From: Verrucomicrobiota bacterium
Lineage (GTDB): Bacteria > Verrucomicrobiota > Verrucomicrobiia > Opitutales > UBA2995
Reading direction: 5' to 3'
DNA: 44,521 nt
Assembly (NCBI GenBank): GCA_027622555.1
Contig: JAQBYJ010000038.1
Span: 1-44,521 of the forward strand
Under the pieces are notes generated by a model, which made no database searches, was not told the DNA's origin, and worked only from the letters and a program-made list of their open reading frames with translations. The number at the start of each line of letters is the position of its first letter. Position 1 is the stretch's first letter. The position numbers and the translations under genes are program-made. Shown one piece after another: positions 43,601-44,521 of the stretch.

Positions 43601-44107
43601 CTGATGTACCCACAGGTGTTTAAGGACTACGTAAAGCTCACTAAGGAATTAGGCGAAGCCGATGTAGTTCCAACGCCTACTTTCTTTTACGGATTGCAAC
43701 CAGGTGAAGAAATTTCTGTCGAGATTGCTGAGGGAAAAACGCTCATCGTTAAACTCATTTACGTCAGTGATGCCGACGAAGACGGACAGCGTGTTTTGAC
43801 CTTCGAACTTAATGGTCGCGCTCGCGAATGTGTAATTGCCGATAAGTCTGCGAAGACGGAAACCAAACGTCGTACCAAGGCCGATAGTGCCGACCTCAAA
43901 CAAGTCGGTGCACCTATCCCAGCCATGGTCAGCAGTGTCACGGTTACTGTCGGTCATCAGGTTAAAAAAGGTGAGAAGCTTGCCATCCTTGAAGCGATGA
44001 AGATGCAGACAACTGTCTATGCCCAAGTCGACGGCATCGTCGATCAGATCGAAGTTCAAGTCGGTGATCAGGTGGAGAGTAAAGATTTGTTGGTCAAGTT
44101 GAGGTAG
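40667..44107 (+). CDS. pyc: Pyruvate carboxylase (single-chain, biotin-dependent)
   Basis: This enzyme carboxylates pyruvate to oxaloacetate using ATP, bicarbonate and biotin, feeding the TCA cycle. All domains are in one 1146-residue chain. Biotin carboxylase is at about 1-450, with the ATP-grasp loop GGGGRGMR (162-169), HERDCSVQRRHQK and EMNPRIQVEHTVTE. The HMGL-like carboxyltransferase runs from about 530 (TTLRDAHQSLLAARMR). The PYC/OADA domain follows to about 1030. The C-terminal biotinyl domain has the acceptor Lys1112 in EAMKMQT. The length matches the four-domain bacterial PYC. It stands alone on its strand, with about 95 bases upstream containing a hairpin and an imperfect TTGACA. 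Confidence 0.97.
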   Translation: MKKLLAANRSEIAVRIFRSATELGYRTVAVYANEDRLGVHRFKADEAYLVGKGKGPVAAYLDVPGIIDLAKSKKVDLIHPGYGFLSENAEFAEACEENGITFVGPSSDLLRRMGDKIEARKIADEANVPTLPGTPDPISDPAKAAKLAKKIGFPLIIKAAFGGGGRGMRIVKDPKNLKSLLEEAQGEAERAFGNSAVFLERYIGRAKHIEVQILGDKKGNVVHLHERDCSVQRRHQKVIEIAPSVGLPEKVRHELCDAAVKIAKSIGYYSAGTVEFLLDLDTHEWFFIEMNPRIQVEHTVTEVITGIDIVRSQVLIAQGHTLFSQEVGIPQQDDIARNGFAIQARVTTEDPEENFAPDYGKIVNYRSAAGFGIRLDGAMGDTGSVITPFYDSLLVKLTASAGSFELAIQRMDRALREMRIRGVKTNIPFLENVIHHQSFTSGKATTTLIDTTPELFKFKRRRDRATKLLKLLGETIVNGNSQVKGRPVPAMDLPVIIPNYDPKAKKRKGTRDYLLQHGPEKFAEWTRKQKRLLVTDTTLRDAHQSLLAARMRSYDMLAVADSISQRAHNIYSLECWGGATFDTCMRFLQENPFKRLRDLRERIPNICFQMLLRGANGVGYSNYPDNVIRGFVKHSAESGMDIFRVFDSLNYLPNLKVAMDAIRNDTKSVCEATVCYSGDILDKRRDKYTLDYYIKIAKELESMGAHVLALKDMSGLCHPRAAFKLIKELRSEIGIPVHFHTHDSSGIASASIIKAAEAGVDVVDLSISSMSGLTAQPNLNSIVNAMRGDSRDTKLDLDYLNELSIYWEAVRQFYEPFDTSPKFGTAEVYKHEMPGGQYTNLREQARALGLGARWPEVVRYYEEVNQILGDIVKVTPSSKVVGDLSMFLLTKGVEPADLVNLEPGTSFPESVVDMLSGGLGQPTGGWPKKVQKVVLGDRKAFRGRPGSRAEKVDLDETRKEVTQITRLSSCSDDELYQYLMYPQVFKDYVKLTKELGEADVVPTPTFFYGLQPGEEISVEIAEGKTLIVKLIYVSDADEDGQRVLTFELNGRARECVIADKSAKTETKRRTKADSADLKQVGAPIPAMVSSVTVTVGHQVKKGEKLAILEAMKMQTTVYAQVDGIVDQIEVQVGDQVESKDLLVKLR

Positions 44108-44331
44108 GTCTCAAGCTGGTCTAACCCTCAGAATTAACTGCTGTTAAAAGCGTTGAGTAGCACTTGAGGTGATTTCAATGTCTGGCGGTTTAATGGATTG
44201 GAAGCAACAGGCGGCGGAGTTGGAGCGATTGTTACCCGAGTGTGAGGTATCGTTGCAGTGGCGTGTCCGGGACCAGGTGAGCCGGCTGCTTCCTCCTCGT
44301 AATCCGAAATCGGTGGATAGAAATAACGGGG

Positions 44332-44521
44332 TCATATCTTCATTATTGACAGAATTCTTTCCTTTTTCTTCCACGCCTCGCCTTTTATCAACTCCAATCG
44401 TCCAACATACTGGCTCACCGATGCCGGTCGTCCCATCCCCAATCGATCGGCCAGCCAACCATTGCTGACTGAACTCCGCGCTTTCATCAAACTAGCCAAA
44501 ATCACTTTGTCGGGAGCAGAC
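44332..44521 (-). CDS. C-terminal end of a REP-associated tyrosine transposase-like gene (partial)
   Basis: Read leftward from the window edge, the frame codes for 62 residues ending in TGA at 44334-44332. It includes DKVILASLMKARSSVSNGWL and ADRLGMGRPASVSQYVGRLE, the helix-turn-helix-like tail seen at the end of REP-associated (Y1/IS200-like) transposases (typical pattern: W-[IL]-A-x-R-L-x-M-G). The stop context GAAGATATGACCCC also recurs at ends of such genes. The catalytic domain with HUH and Tyr would lie outside the window, so this rests on the tail alone. Confidence 0.55.
   Translation of the reverse strand, partial: SAPDKVILASLMKARSSVSNGWLADRLGMGRPASVSQYVGRLELIKGEAWKKKERILSIMKI

Noticed and set aside
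43649-44059. Leftward 136-codon frame opposite the biotinyl domain of pyc
   Set aside because: It is a shadow of pyruvate carboxylase, whose motifs run unbroken to residue 1146.
44169-44468. Rightward frame of 99 codons at the right edge
   Set aside because: Its second half is antisense to the transposase-like tail, which has better family support. The first half (MDWKQQAAELERLLPE) looks weakly coding, but no family is recognised, so I do not call it.

Overview
The window looks like a chromosome segment from a Gram-negative bacterium. I infer Verrucomicrobiota, probably an Opitutae-type lineage. The reasons are the mix of families (DUF3570/DUF4266 pair, GxxExxY protein, DUF6941, DUF2339, REP-associated transposase end, outer-membrane barrels, Tat-targeted molybdoenzyme), the scarcity of clear Shine-Dalgarno sequences, and moderate GC. 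The taxon is an inference. No rRNA or phage structural genes are present; one tRNA-Ser is.

Layout. (1) 1-8.4 kb, plus strand: a DUF2851 gene, then the translation/RNA operon nusA-infB-rbfA-nrnA-truB-ribF. A promoter-like site and an intrinsic-terminator-like hairpin lie directly in front of nusA, suggesting attenuation of the operon. (2) 8.5-10.5 kb, minus strand: an ECF sigma factor, a one-TM probable anti-sigma protein and a secreted PDZ protein. (3) 10.5-13.5 kb, minus strand: a tightly overlapping cassette DUF3570 barrel - ApbE-like FMN transferase - TlpA-like thioredoxin - DUF4266 lipoprotein with a Gly-rich CxC tail. This is the strongest candidate for a little-described system: the barrel carries a flavinylation-like motif (DTITGST), and the ApbE lacks both a signal peptide and the usual metal-ligand Asp. 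(4) 13.6-24.7 kb: RNA methyltransferase, sugar nucleotidyltransferase, TPR, PP2C phosphatase, DUF6941, GNAT, a DUF4139/MuiA gene broken by one in-frame TAA, a DUF2339 polytopic protein, and a fused OlsF-like ornithine-lipid acyltransferase.

(5) 24.8-31.9 kb, mostly minus strand: a probable sugar or sugar-acid catabolic set (LsrF-like aldolase/thiolase, alpha/beta hydrolase, sugar isomerase/epimerase, SDR, medium-chain dehydrogenase, HPS/KGPDC). It is split by a small island holding tRNA-Ser(GGA), a GIY-YIG gene and a GxxExxY gene wrapped in a 29-bp inverted repeat. Three copies of a TGGTAGGGC hairpin repeat lie in the gaps. (6) 31.9-37.5 kb: a TonB-like secreted protein, then a two-subunit molybdenum hydroxylase (IorB/IorA type) with divergent xdhC and mocA maturation genes. 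(7) 37.5-44.1 kb: an exported nitrilase-family hydrolase, a serine hydrolase split by a one-base frameshift from its membrane domain, and a full-length pyruvate carboxylase. (8) At the right edge: the C-terminal end of a REP-associated tyrosine transposase-like gene.

Two genes are each broken by a single lesion (18.58 kb nonsense, 39.86 kb frameshift). Either the genome has recent pseudogenes or the assembly has residual errors; read-level inspection would decide.
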